Notes: generated by a model not told the origin, from the sequence alone. A stretch of DNA of 28,148 bases from Clostridium sp. CAG:590 (GCA_000431135.1 HF987842.1:4103-32250), one strand, 5' to 3'; numbered from the stretch's first letter, positions 1-8,813 are shown. Numbers and translations are program-made.

Positions 1-83
1 AATGCACGGATTCTCACAAAAGCCAGTGAAAACCGTTCCTGTACACTCTCATTTTCTTCCTCAAACAACTTCTTATATTCCAT
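1..83 (-). CDS. Unidentified protein, N-terminal fragment (cut by window edge)
   Basis: An open minus-strand frame runs off the left edge of the window; only 27 residues are visible (beginning MEYKKLFEEENESVQERF). The ATG at 83 is preceded by AAAGGA at a spacing of about 7 bases. An in-frame ATG at 101 exists but lacks a ribosome site. The start lies 45 bases after the stop of the small membrane protein gene at 129-443, so it is probably the last visible gene of the VanZ-like operon. The visible part is charged and soluble-looking, with no signal peptide. I do not recognise the family. Confidence 0.55.
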   Translation of the reverse strand, partial: MEYKKLFEEENESVQERFSLAFVRIRA

Positions 84-128
84 CTGTTTTTCCTTTCCCA
101 TTCACCATAAAATACTGCACAGCCGGTT

Positions 129-443
129 CTAAATCACCCATCCGGTCACATATAGCACAATCGCAAACAGTAACGGAATTGCATTACAGATTCCTGCAAT
201 TCTTTTCATTAGCATTCCACCATCTACAGACTTCCATGCACATACCGTAAATACAATCCCCATGATAGCCAGTAAAAAACTACCGATTCCCAACAATCCG
301 ACCGCTGCAGGTCCTTTTCCGTTATACGCATACGACATGATCACAGCCCCTGATAAACAACATACCGAAAGCCCGGCTAATACACATGCAATTATGGCAT
401 CCACACTCACACTTTTGATACTATAAGCACTTTCCTTCAGCAT
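129..443 (-). CDS. Small polytopic membrane protein, DUF6142-like
   Basis: A 104-residue protein with about three hydrophobic segments (roughly residues 14-36, 44-67 and 84-103) and little else: an integral membrane protein of unknown function. It resembles the short DUF6142-type proteins of Lachnospiraceae; that assignment is from memory of the pattern, not a search. The start chosen is the ATG at 443, beginning MLKESAYS, because AGGAGGAGT lies just upstream (about 452-460). The longer frame, starting at 509, has no such site and would overlap the VanZ gene further. It overlaps the 3' end of the VanZ-like gene by 23 bases, so the two are translationally linked. Confidence 0.7.
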   Translation of the reverse strand: MLKESAYSIKSVSVDAIIACVLAGLSVCCLSGAVIMSYAYNGKGPAAVGLLGIGSFLLAIMGIVFTVCAWKSVDGGMLMKRIAGICNAIPLLFAIVLYVTGWVI

Positions 444-897
444 TTTGTTCACTCCTCCTGTTAATCCGTAACAATATATAATATATCCAAAAACCGAACA
501 ATCCTCCAAGCGTATTCAATATCAGATCATCTATGTCAAATACCCCGACTCTCGCCACTAACTGCAATAATTCCACACACAGACTAAATGCAAACGTATA
601 ACCAACCGCCTGATACCAATGTGTCTTCTGGTTCACTACCCATCGGATCAATGCCCCAAACGGCATAAATGCAACAACATTTCCCGCCAAATTGATCAGG
701 GAATAATACACCCCAATTGTCTTCCAATACACAATAAATCGTTTGATCTCCTGAAACGGCACCAGATTATATTGCAGTTCCCGTTGTCCGTTCATTCTTC
801 CAAATCCATCACTTAACAACAAAAAATATACCAATACAATCATATAGATTCCAAACAGTATCCTGCTGATAATTCGTATTATTTTTCTTTTTTTCAT
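421..897 (-). CDS. VanZ-like family membrane protein
   Basis: A 158-residue integral membrane protein with four predicted helices (about 10-29, 63-88, 93-113, 124-146). The VanZ-like hallmarks are visible: the YNLVPFQEI segment after helix 1, the NLAGNVVAFMPFG stretch in helix 2, and the conserved acidic pair in ELLQL...FDIDDLILNTLGG. VanZ itself gives low-level teicoplanin resistance, but most VanZ-like proteins are uncharacterised envelope proteins with no link to glycopeptide resistance, and no van genes are present here. It is the first gene of a short leftward operon with its own candidate promoter at 936-964. The ribosome site is weak (GATGGATAGAG). Confidence 0.88.
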   Translation of the reverse strand: MKKRKIIRIISRILFGIYMIVLVYFLLLSDGFGRMNGQRELQYNLVPFQEIKRFIVYWKTIGVYYSLINLAGNVVAFMPFGALIRWVVNQKTHWYQAVGYTFAFSLCVELLQLVARVGVFDIDDLILNTLGGLFGFWIYYILLRINRRSEQNAEGKCL

Positions 898-935
898 ACT
901 CTATCCATCTTTTCATGTTTCATTTTCTATATCCG

Positions 936-964
936 ATTATAACTTGAAAAATGGACTGCCGCAA
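936..964 (-). promoter_or_regulatory. Candidate sigma-A promoter for the VanZ-like operon
   Basis: On the minus strand TTGCGG (959-964), a 17-base spacer, then TATAAT (936-941). The -10 is a perfect consensus; the -35 matches three of six. The -35 lies in the loop of the terminator hairpin of the upstream gene, so the end of one unit and the start of the next are overlapped. Confidence 0.55.
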
Positions 965-984
965 TATCAAATGTGACAGTCCAT
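946..984 (-). terminator. Intrinsic terminator after the LtaS-type gene
   Basis: ATGGACTG (951-958) pairs with CAGTCCAT (977-984) with an 18-base loop. Reading on the minus strand, the stem is followed directly by a short T run (947-950). It sits 5 bases beyond the stop codon of the phosphoglycerol transferase gene. Confidence 0.72.
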
Positions 985-988
985 CGTT

Positions 989-3472
989 TTATTTTTTCTC
1001 AGTTGTCGCCTCTGTCGTCTTTGCCTCTTCTGCTGTCGAAGCTGCCGACGTATCTGCGGCGGCCTGCGTAGTGGATGTATTCTCTGCATCTTTGATCGAG
1101 ACGGTATTGGTCATTGACAATACAACATGATCGTCTCCAGCCTGTGCAACATATAATTCTTCTCCATCCTTCACGTCTTCCAACGGAACCGTAAGGATTC
1201 TTGAACCCTGCCAAGTTGTATCTACTGATTTGCCATCCACATATACAATGGAATACAGATTAAATCCCTCTCCGTATATCCATAATTTATCATCTTTCAC
1301 TTCACAGTGATCTACCGTGATATCCCGGATACCCATCTTCATGTCGGTTGTCGGAAATGGATCGTTTCCATCAAATGCATAATCATTACCATACAATGTA
1401 TCATATTCCAGCATTTCCAATTTGTCCAGATAACCCTGCTGGTCATTACTGTTCATATATTTGGTATGGAAACTCTGCATCAGACCACCCTTAATGCCTA
1501 AGCGGTTAAAAATGTATGTGCTTGCCTGATATGCTGAGAAATCCTTATGCTCCGCTGAAAGTCCTATGTTATCCCACATGATCCATTCTGTCTGATAAAG
1601 TGTGATTCCATCAAGATCATCCTCTTCTAAGTTCAAACTCGGTAAATGATCACCATACATAAACACAACGGTTGGTTCGTCCATTCTCTCTAACTTGTCG
1701 ATCAGATCCCCTACCATCATGTCTGTTTCCCGGCACATGTTAATGTAGTATTCCCATGCTGCCTCTTTTTCGGTATCTCCCTGATATTTTCCTCCAAAAT
1801 AACAGGTCAATCCGGTCATGGTATCCGTATGCTTCTTCGGGTAACGACCATGTCCCTGTACCGTAATGGTTGTTATATAGTCACGACCTTCTGTCTGAAG
1901 CATCCTCTGAACCATCAGATCATCTAATACATTATCTTTCGCCCATCCTCGCGGTGTTTTATTCAGACCATACATATGCTCCATTCCGGTGAAATTGTCA
2001 AATCCAAGATTTGCATAATCTACATACCGCGAATAAAATGTTGCATCATTATTATGAAATCCTGCGGTTGCATATCCGGAACGTTTCAGATCATATGCCA
2101 TACTGTCACAGGTCTTACTTCTCATGATCGTCTTAAACGGATACTCCCCGGCTCCAAAGAACTGTGTACTCATTCCAGTCTGAACTTCAAACTCTGTATT
2201 CGCTGTACCGGCACCTACTGCCGGAACTGTAAATAAACCTGTTGAATATTTCTCCTTTAATGCTGTCAATGTCGGCATCGGGTCTTCGGACGGATAGAAA
2301 TCCTTCATGTATTTGGTATCAAATATAGACTCTAACTGTATAATGATAATATTCGGATTCTCTTTGGTTGCTTTCTCATTGGTATAATAAGTAACCGTTC
2401 CTGCATCCGTTGTCTCGGTTGTCACGGCTGTGTCCTTCTCCGTTGCAGATGCATCCTCTATTGTATCCTTTTGTGCTGCATTTTCCGTTGAAGCTATATC
2501 CTTCTCCGTTCCACGTTCTGTCGAAGCAGTCTCTGTATTGGTTGTTACTTCGGTTGTTGAATGATCGACTACATCCGACTCTGTACCTGTTGCCGTCTCT
2601 GACTGATCTGCCATCTTTGCCTCTTCGGATATCTTCTCTGCTTCTTCTTTTGTCTCAAAAATAACATCACTCTTATCATAATCTAACGGACTGGTAATTG
2701 CTTTGATTGTTGCTTCACTGTAATCTTTCGGTTTACTGATACCAACATCAATGATACTGTTGGAAAAACAATATGCAAACCCGTAATCATTATATGCATA
2801 TGCAAGATTACCAAAATTATCCGATACGGTCTGGGTGTTCACCGCAACCTTTGTCAAAGTATATATCAGTATGAAGCACATACACACATACGCAGACGCG
2901 CGAAATGGTCTTCGTTTACTCTTCGACTTTGGCAGCCGGATATACAGATATACTAACAAAGCAAGTAAAAGCACAATAGCAGCAATACTTAATATCATCT
3001 GCCACTTTGTCATGTATTTATCTAACATCGTCATAACATTCCGGATCATCAATACGTCAATTGCAGAAAACGGCGTCGTCCGGAAACAGAGAACGATCCA
3101 GTTGGCAAATGCGGAAATGATCCACATTGCACATACGAACACAGTCGCAAACACTTTTCTCTTTGCAAATAATACAAGCGATAACGTAACAAATATGATA
3201 AACGCATTGTACAAAAATACAAGTGGTGAATTACCAATAAACAAAAATGCTTTCAGGAAGGAATGTCTGCTTAGTACTTCCAAAAAGAAATTCAACACAC
3301 AAGCCAGTAATAAATATCCAACAAATGGTATCTTTACTACCCGGATTATCACACGCATCGGTTTGGTCTGTGCTAATTTCTGAAATGGTTCTGCAATCTT
3401 TTTGCCAGCAGTTCCTGCCTTTCCCTTAATATTATTCAACAAACTTTTTAGATTTCTTAATATATTTTTCAT
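989..3472 (-). CDS. LtaS-type phosphoglycerol transferase (sulfatase fold, membrane bound)
   Basis: An 827-residue LtaS/MdoB-type enzyme, expected to move glycerol phosphate from phosphatidylglycerol onto a lipid-anchored polymer outside the membrane. Five N-terminal helices (about 43-213) precede an extracellular sulfatase-fold domain (about 372-660). Key residues visible: E381 in IIIIQLES (metal), the nucleophile candidate T423 in GAGTANTEF, H541, and D608-H609 in YGDH. Two oddities make it longer than the roughly 650 residues of LtaS: a Thr/Ser/Glu/Ala-rich low-complexity linker between the helices and the catalytic domain (about 270-360), and a C-terminal beta-rich, IPT-like segment (about 716-793) followed by another Thr/Ala/Glu tail. 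It is transcribed alone, with the promoter at 3525-3552. The ribosome site is AGGAAGAAG. The family is secure; the polymer made is inference. Confidence 0.86.
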   Translation of the reverse strand: MKNILRNLKSLLNNIKGKAGTAGKKIAEPFQKLAQTKPMRVIIRVVKIPFVGYLLLACVLNFFLEVLSRHSFLKAFLFIGNSPLVFLYNAFIIFVTLSLVLFAKRKVFATVFVCAMWIISAFANWIVLCFRTTPFSAIDVLMIRNVMTMLDKYMTKWQMILSIAAIVLLLALLVYLYIRLPKSKSKRRPFRASAYVCMCFILIYTLTKVAVNTQTVSDNFGNLAYAYNDYGFAYCFSNSIIDVGISKPKDYSEATIKAITSPLDYDKSDVIFETKEEAEKISEEAKMADQSETATGTESDVVDHSTTEVTTNTETASTERGTEKDIASTENAAQKDTIEDASATEKDTAVTTETTDAGTVTYYTNEKATKENPNIIIIQLESIFDTKYMKDFYPSEDPMPTLTALKEKYSTGLFTVPAVGAGTANTEFEVQTGMSTQFFGAGEYPFKTIMRSKTCDSMAYDLKRSGYATAGFHNNDATFYSRYVDYANLGFDNFTGMEHMYGLNKTPRGWAKDNVLDDLMVQRMLQTEGRDYITTITVQGHGRYPKKHTDTMTGLTCYFGGKYQGDTEKEAAWEYYINMCRETDMMVGDLIDKLERMDEPTVVFMYGDHLPSLNLEEDDLDGITLYQTEWIMWDNIGLSAEHKDFSAYQASTYIFNRLGIKGGLMQSFHTKYMNSNDQQGYLDKLEMLEYDTLYGNDYAFDGNDPFPTTDMKMGIRDITVDHCEVKDDKLWIYGEGFNLYSIVYVDGKSVDTTWQGSRILTVPLEDVKDGEELYVAQAGDDHVVLSMTNTVSIKDAENTSTTQAAADTSAASTAEEAKTTEATTEKK

Positions 3473-3524
3473 TTTTTCTTCTTCCTAACCTATGTTAAAA
3501 CAAAGTAAAACTAATCACTATGCT

Positions 3525-3552
3525 AATATACCATGGTTTTAAAAAAAAGCAA
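3525..3552 (-). promoter_or_regulatory. Candidate promoter of the LtaS-type gene
   Basis: Minus-strand TTGCTT (3547-3552), 16-base spacer, TATATT (3525-3530), about 50 bases before the start codon. The -35 overlaps the T tract of the upstream ABC operon terminator. Confidence 0.55.
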
Positions 3553-3581
3553 GTCTATTCACATTTTTTTAAGAATTGACT
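3541..3581 (-). terminator. Intrinsic terminator of the acyltransferase/esterase/ABC operon
   Basis: Minus-strand AGTCAATTC (3573-3581) pairs with GAATAGACT (3552-3560), eight of nine positions, and is followed three bases later by eight T residues (3541-3548). The stem is AT-rich and starts inside the stop codon of the last ABC gene. Confidence 0.58.
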
Positions 3582-5358
3582 AAGAAGCCTTATATTGACT
3601 GTTATAAAGTTGTGCATAGAAACCATCTTTTTGCAGCAATTCCTCATGACTGCCCTGTTCAATAATGTCGCCATCCTTCATAACCAGAATCACATCCGAC
3701 TCTTTGATCGTCGATAACCGGTGTGCAACCACAAAACTGGTACGTCCTTTCATCAATTTTGCAAATGCATTCTGTACCTTGATCTCTGTACGCGTATCAA
3801 TTGAAGAAGTTGCTTCATCTAAGATCAACATCGGTGGAACTTCCAACATTACACGTGCAATACACAGGAGCTGCTTCTGTCCCTGAGACAGATTGCCTCC
3901 ATCTTCGCCGATGACCGTATCATAACCATTGGGCATACGTTTGATAAAACTGTGTGCATGACATGCCTTTGCGGCTTCTATAATCTCATCCCTGCCGGCA
4001 TCCGGTTTACCATAAGCAATATTTTCTGCGATCGTACCGGATTTTAACCACGTTTCCTGTAACACCATACCATAATTTCCACGCAAACTGTCTCTCGTAA
4101 TCTTATAAATACTGTCTCCATTTAACATGATGCTGCCTGCATCTATATCATAAAAACGCATTAACAGATTGATCAGCGTAGATTTACCACATCCTGTCGG
4201 GCCTACGATCGCAACACGTTGTCCTCTCTTTACATTCAGGTTCAGATCCTTGATCAATGGCTTCTCTTTATCATAAGAAAATGCAACATGTTCCAATACT
4301 AAGTTGCTGTCCTCTTCTACTTCCTGTCTTGTCAGAACTTTACAATCCGAATCATCTGCCTGTTCTACCGGCTCATCTAACAGTTCAAACACACGGGCAG
4401 CACATGCGATCGCATTCTGAATCTCCGTAACTACGCCGGAGATCTCATTAAACGGCTTTGTATACTGATTTGCATAACTCAAAAAACAAGACAACTGACC
4501 AACCGTAATTCCTCCGTTTACCGCAACAAATGCACCGACAACGCCAACTCCCGCATACACCAGACCATTTACAAAACGGGTTGCAGGATTCGTAATAGAC
4601 GAAAAGAATGTTGCCCGCAAACTGTACCCGGAGAGTTCATTATTGATCTTATCAAATCGATTCATCGCATCATCTTCATATCCAAATGCCTGTACGATCT
4701 TCTGGTTTCCGATCATCTCATCTACCAGTGCCGTCATATCTCCACGGCTTTCTGACTGTAAGCGGAACATGTGATATGTCTTTCTCGCAATAAAGCTCGC
4801 CACAAACAAAGAAACCGGTGTGATCAATACAACCACGATCGTAATCTTAATATTTACGGAAAGCATAAACAACAATGTTCCAAGAATTGTGATTACACCT
4901 GTAAACAACTGTGTAAATCCCATCAGTAATCCTTCTGAAAACTGATCTACATCATTGATCACTCTTGATACCACTTCTCCATATTGCCTGTTATCAATAT
5001 ATTTCAGCGGAAAATGATTGATTCGTTCAAATACACTCGTACGGATATCTTTTACGACCTCATAAGTAATCTTATTATTGCAAAGACTCATCAGCCACTG
5101 GGAAAGTGCCGTAATCGCGATCACAATTGCAAAACGGATTAACAACGGTTTCAATCCCGTAAAATCCACCTGCCCTTTGTCTACAATAAAATCAATTGCA
5201 TTACCGGTTACAATCGGTGCATACAAGGTCGTTACAACTGTCACAAATGCAAAAAGCAAAGACAACCATACAAAATATCGATATGGCTTAATATAAGTAA
5301 GAACTCTTTTTAAGGTATCTTTTTGACTTTCTTTTGTCATTTCATTCTTTCCTGCCAT
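3580..5358 (-). CDS. Heterodimeric ABC exporter, subunit with the catalytic Glu
   Basis: A 592-residue type IV ABC half-transporter: six transmembrane helices (about 28-310) then a nucleotide-binding domain. Walker A is GPTGCGKST (386-394), the signature is LSQGQ (490-494), Walker B ends D514-E515, and the H-loop His is H546. The Glu and His are those of an active ATP site, while the signature is non-canonical (LSQGQ, not LSGGQ). That is the mirror image of the partner encoded just upstream, and together they match heterodimeric multidrug-type exporters (LmrCD, BmrCD, TM287/288), with one active and one degenerate ATP site. The start overlaps the partner's stop in TAATG, with GGAGGAG ahead. 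The substrate is unknown; the operon context suggests something handled by the neighbouring acyltransferase and esterase. Confidence 0.92.
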   Translation of the reverse strand: MAGKNEMTKESQKDTLKRVLTYIKPYRYFVWLSLLFAFVTVVTTLYAPIVTGNAIDFIVDKGQVDFTGLKPLLIRFAIVIAITALSQWLMSLCNNKITYEVVKDIRTSVFERINHFPLKYIDNRQYGEVVSRVINDVDQFSEGLLMGFTQLFTGVITILGTLLFMLSVNIKITIVVVLITPVSLFVASFIARKTYHMFRLQSESRGDMTALVDEMIGNQKIVQAFGYEDDAMNRFDKINNELSGYSLRATFFSSITNPATRFVNGLVYAGVGVVGAFVAVNGGITVGQLSCFLSYANQYTKPFNEISGVVTEIQNAIACAARVFELLDEPVEQADDSDCKVLTRQEVEEDSNLVLEHVAFSYDKEKPLIKDLNLNVKRGQRVAIVGPTGCGKSTLINLLMRFYDIDAGSIMLNGDSIYKITRDSLRGNYGMVLQETWLKSGTIAENIAYGKPDAGRDEIIEAAKACHAHSFIKRMPNGYDTVIGEDGGNLSQGQKQLLCIARVMLEVPPMLILDEATSSIDTRTEIKVQNAFAKLMKGRTSFVVAHRLSTIKESDVILVMKDGDIIEQGSHEELLQKDGFYAQLYNSQYKAS

Positions 5359-7094
5359 TATTTTGTCTCCTCCTTCTTTGCATTATCATCCTGCGAATGT
5401 ACGATCTCCCGATATACACTACAATTCTTCATCAATTCCTCATGATTACCAATCCCCGCCATTGCACCGTCTTCTAACACAATGATCTGATCTGCCTGTT
5501 TGATCGTTGATGCTCTCTGCGATACGATAAAGACAGTCATTCCCTTTGTCTCTTCCCTGATCGCTTTCCGCAATCTTGCGTCCGTTGCAAAATCCAATGC
5601 TGATGCCGAATCATCTAAGATCAAGATCTCCGGCTCTTTCACCAACGCTCTCGCAATCGTAAGTCGCTGTCTCTGTCCCCCTGACAGATTCTTACCTCCC
5701 TGCAGGATTCTCTCTTCCAATCCGTCCTTCTTACTTGCAATGACATCCGCCGCCTGTGCGATTGCAATTGCACGATTCATCTCTTCTTCGGTTGCATCTT
5801 CTTTTCCCCAACGCAGATTGTCTGCAATTGTGCCGTTAAAAAGGACTGCTTTTTGCGGTACAATACCAATCCGGTCTCTCAACTGATGGAACGAGTAAGA
5901 CTTTACATTTACCTTATCGACGAATACCGATCCTTCCGTTGCTTCATAAAATCTCGGAATCAGATTGACCAGCGTGGATTTTCCACATCCGGTACCACCG
6001 ATCACACCGATTATCTGTCCCTTCTTTGCCGTAAATGAAATATCTCTGAGTGCCGGTTCTTTTGCACCTTCATAAGTAAATGTGACATGATCAAATACCA
6101 CTTTATCTTCCGCCGGCACCAGATCTACTCCGGTCGGATGCTCCACAATGGAAGGTGCCATGGCAAACACCTCACCGACACGCTTGGAACATGCTGCTGC
6201 TTTCGTCAGTAAAATGATCAAATTTGCAAGCTTTACCAACTCAACGAGAATCTGTGACATATAGTTTACCAGTGCAATGACTTCACCCTGACTTAAGTTT
6301 CCTGCATTTACCTGCAAACCACCGGTCCAGATAATCGCAATAATTGCAATATTAACAATAATATATGTAACCGGATTCATCATGGCAGATATCTTTCCAA
6401 CAAATAACTGCATCTGCATCAGATGATCGCTTCCCTCAAGATAATCTTCCTCTTCGTCTTTCTGTCTGCAAAATGCCCGGATCACTCTGGAACCGACCAG
6501 ATTCTCTCTTGTCATTAAAAGCACCCTGTCCAATGCCTTTTGTACTTTCTGATATAATGGAATGGTATATAACATAATACCGAATACGACAATGGAAAGT
6601 AATGGAATCGCTACAACAAATACAATTGCAGCCTTCACATCTACCGTAAATGCCATTACCATAGCTCCGAATACAATAAACGGTGAACGAAGGAACAGTC
6701 GCAAAAACATATTCACACCTGACTGCATCTGGTTAATATCGTTCGTCATACGCGTGATCAGGGTTGATGTGCCTGCCGTATCTAATTCTGTATATGACAG
6801 TGCATTGATGTGTGCAAACAGATCCCTGCGCACACCTTTTCCAAATTCAACCGATGCTTTTGCCGCAAAATACTGCGCCGTGATTGAGCAGGTAAGTCCG
6901 ATCACACCAAGAAGTATCAATATGGCACCCATTCGTAAAATATATGTGTTGTCTGCATTTTTAATACCGGTGTCCACGATTGCAGCCATAACAAGCGGCA
7001 CAAATAATTCGAAACTCGCCTCTAACATTTTAAAACATGGTGCTAATATACTTTCTTTCTTATATTCCTTTAAGTAATTGGTTATCTTAAACAT
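5358..7094 (-). CDS. Heterodimeric ABC exporter, subunit with the degenerate ATP site
   Basis: A 578-residue ABC half-transporter with six helices (about 15-300) and a C-terminal nucleotide-binding domain. Walker A is GGTGCGKST (366-374) and the signature is the canonical LSGGQ (470-474). The Walker B catalytic Glu is replaced by Asp (D494-D495), and the H-loop His by Gln (Q526 in VSQR). These substitutions mark the degenerate half of a heterodimeric exporter, and the partner gene follows with a one-base overlap. It starts 4 bases after the esterase stop, with AAGGGA as ribosome site, so it belongs to the same transcript as the acyltransferase, DUF6320-like and esterase genes. Confidence 0.92.
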   Translation of the reverse strand: MFKITNYLKEYKKESILAPCFKMLEASFELFVPLVMAAIVDTGIKNADNTYILRMGAILILLGVIGLTCSITAQYFAAKASVEFGKGVRRDLFAHINALSYTELDTAGTSTLITRMTNDINQMQSGVNMFLRLFLRSPFIVFGAMVMAFTVDVKAAIVFVVAIPLLSIVVFGIMLYTIPLYQKVQKALDRVLLMTRENLVGSRVIRAFCRQKDEEEDYLEGSDHLMQMQLFVGKISAMMNPVTYIIVNIAIIAIIWTGGLQVNAGNLSQGEVIALVNYMSQILVELVKLANLIILLTKAAACSKRVGEVFAMAPSIVEHPTGVDLVPAEDKVVFDHVTFTYEGAKEPALRDISFTAKKGQIIGVIGGTGCGKSTLVNLIPRFYEATEGSVFVDKVNVKSYSFHQLRDRIGIVPQKAVLFNGTIADNLRWGKEDATEEEMNRAIAIAQAADVIASKKDGLEERILQGGKNLSGGQRQRLTIARALVKEPEILILDDSASALDFATDARLRKAIREETKGMTVFIVSQRASTIKQADQIIVLEDGAMAGIGNHEELMKNCSVYREIVHSQDDNAKKEETK

Positions 7095-7098
7095 TCCC

Positions 7099-8058
7099 TT
7101 ATTTCTCTTTCTTTCTTAAATATCGGATAAACCTTCCAACCTCGATCCATGCTTCTTTTGCTTCCGGATATAACAATAAACCCATCTGAAACACATGAAA
7201 CATGCCCGGATAGATATGTTCTTTCACGGTAACTCCCGCATCCATTGCATGCCTGGCAACCGTTTTCGTATCACTTAACAGCATTTCATATTCTCCAACC
7301 TGCATTAACATCGGTGGGAAGCCGTGATAATCCCCATTCACAGGAGAAATATACGGAATCTCCGGATTACTGTCTTTGTAATATCCTTCCTGATACACCA
7401 GACTGTCCATGGTACCGCCAAATATCGGATCAATATCAAAATTCTCCTGATACGATTCTCCACTTTTGGTCAGATCCGTCCACGCTGACATCGTAATAAT
7501 TCCAGCAGGTAACGGTATATCATGATCCCGCAGATACAGACAAAGTGCCAATGCAAGTCCCCCACCTGCCGAATCGCCTGCTACGATCAGCTTCTCTAAC
7601 GGATATCCCCGTTCCATGATCCATTGATACGCCGCAAGTGCATCTTCCAATGCCGCCGGATATGGATGTTCCGGAGCAACCCGGTAATCTACACTTAGCA
7701 CATCATATCCTTTGCTGATCTCATTATAAAGACCGGCCATATCCCGGTATGTATTATGCATTCTTCCATAATAACCACCACCGTGCAGTTGTAGTACAAT
7801 TCCCGGCAGTTTCCAGTCATCTGTATTATTCTCCGTATCTTCCATTTCTCTCTTCCGGCTCAGAAGTTCCATTGTGAAATGTTCCATCGAAATGACAGAA
7901 AGATTAAGATGTTCCGGACATTCCCACATTCGCTCTCTCTGATACAGTTTTGCCCGCAACTGTCCTGCCTGACTTTGACCACCCGGTAATGGCAGATGAT
8001 TCGCAACTTTTACCATCTTGCGTGCAGTTCTGCCTCTTATACTGATTCTATCTTCCAT
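7099..8058 (-). CDS. Alpha/beta hydrolase, hormone-sensitive-lipase type esterase
   Basis: A 319-residue cytoplasmic esterase of the HSL family (bacterial family IV), which cleaves carboxylic esters of small or medium acyl groups. Visible hallmarks: the oxyanion-hole HGGG (92-95), the DYRVAPEHPYPAALED region (124-139), the nucleophile elbow GDSAGG with S163, and the catalytic His H288 in MFH. The usual acid position (GxDxL) reads GEYEMLLSD (255-263), so E258 or D263 must supply the acid. It starts 14 bases after the DUF6320-like gene with GGGAG as ribosome site, and its stop is 4 bases before the ABC exporter. In this operon it could remove or edit acyl groups added by the HxxxD acyltransferase; that pairing is inference. 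Confidence 0.88.
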   Translation of the reverse strand: MEDRISIRGRTARKMVKVANHLPLPGGQSQAGQLRAKLYQRERMWECPEHLNLSVISMEHFTMELLSRKREMEDTENNTDDWKLPGIVLQLHGGGYYGRMHNTYRDMAGLYNEISKGYDVLSVDYRVAPEHPYPAALEDALAAYQWIMERGYPLEKLIVAGDSAGGGLALALCLYLRDHDIPLPAGIITMSAWTDLTKSGESYQENFDIDPIFGGTMDSLVYQEGYYKDSNPEIPYISPVNGDYHGFPPMLMQVGEYEMLLSDTKTVARHAMDAGVTVKEHIYPGMFHVFQMGLLLYPEAKEAWIEVGRFIRYLRKKEK

Positions 8059-8072
8059 ACATGTCTCCCATT

Positions 8073-8762
8073 CTATACATGAAATCTTCGCTTTAATTCT
8101 CTTGTAATCTCACGATCTCCAAAAATAATCGTCCCAAGCAGATATATCCCCGTAACTGCCGTACACGTTACCGGAAGCACAACATTCGTAATCTTCCCCG
8201 TAAAATAAAGACTGATGATTGCAATACTGCAAATTGCAATCAGCAACAGCAGCAATGTATAACTGTACCAGTGCTGCCGGTTCAGCATCATCAAAAAGAA
8301 TACGATCGCATCTCCAAATAAGATTACTCCCGGAATCGCCCATTTTAGGGACCATCCTGTCATCCCGGTAAAATAATCAATTCCTAACAGAAAAGTCATG
8401 GTAAGAATCAGCTGTAATCCGATCTTTGCTGCATATCCCGCATCATGATTGATCCAATAGATCATGGAAAGGTAAATGTAGATCATAGCAATTCCGCTGA
8501 TTCCGGACCACCAGAAATAAGGTGTTGCAAAACGATTGATCACAATCAGCCCAATCTCCGCTATTATAAATAGAAATAAAATCAACCGCATAACAAAATG
8601 AAGCCGTTTTGTCCTCTTTCTGACATCCGGATAAGGGGCTCCGTTACCGACAACCGGACTGTTCATCTCTTCCGGTGTCATCTCATCCAATACACTGTGG
8701 CAAAGAGGACACACATCCGTATCATCATATACAATTACATTACAGTTTCTGCATATATTCAT
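8073..8762 (-). CDS. Zinc-ribbon polytopic membrane protein, DUF6320-like
   Basis: A 229-residue protein with a short N-terminal zinc ribbon (C4, C7, C18, C21, as CRNC and CPLC) exposed to the cytoplasm. Six hydrophobic segments follow, between about residues 53 and 215, and the protein ends in a basic tail (ELKRRFHV). It resembles DUF6320 proteins as I remember them. No catalytic motif is visible, so a scaffold or assembly role at the membrane is the most that can be suggested. It lies between the acyltransferase (51 bases upstream) and the esterase (14 bases downstream). The ribosome site is GTGGAG. Its position, sandwiched between an acyl-transfer enzyme and an acyl-cleaving enzyme, suggests it acts on the same substrate or recruits those enzymes. 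Confidence 0.75.
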   Translation of the reverse strand: MNICRNCNVIVYDDTDVCPLCHSVLDEMTPEEMNSPVVGNGAPYPDVRKRTKRLHFVMRLILFLFIIAEIGLIVINRFATPYFWWSGISGIAMIYIYLSMIYWINHDAGYAAKIGLQLILTMTFLLGIDYFTGMTGWSLKWAIPGVILFGDAIVFFLMMLNRQHWYSYTLLLLLIAICSIAIISLYFTGKITNVVLPVTCTAVTGIYLLGTIIFGDREITRELKRRFHV

Positions 8763-8790
8763 CGTTCACTCCACTTTTCTTTCTCTATCG

Positions 8791-8807
8791 AACATTCGTT
8801 GAATGTT
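8791..8807. repeat. Short perfect inverted repeat between acyltransferase and DUF6320-like genes
   Basis: AACATTC, three bases, GAATGTT: a perfect 7-bp palindrome in the 51-base gap. It is too AT-rich and lacks a T run, so it is not a typical terminator. It may be an mRNA-processing hairpin or chance. Confidence 0.4.
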
Positions 8808-8813
8808 ATTCCA

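Noticed and set aside
2..250. Plus-strand open frame at the left edge
   Set aside because: It opposes the minus-strand operon, has no ribosome site and no recognisable features.
421..897. Glycopeptide-resistance gene
   Set aside because: VanZ-like proteins are widespread without resistance function, and no vanHAX or vanRS genes are near.
2835..3383. Plus-strand open frame of 182 codons
   Set aside because: It lies wholly antisense to the helix region of the LtaS-type gene, has no ribosome site or family resemblance, and reflects the base composition of the opposite strand.
6562..7077. Plus-strand open frame of 171 codons
   Set aside because: Antisense to the transmembrane part of a clear ABC exporter gene; no independent coding signal.
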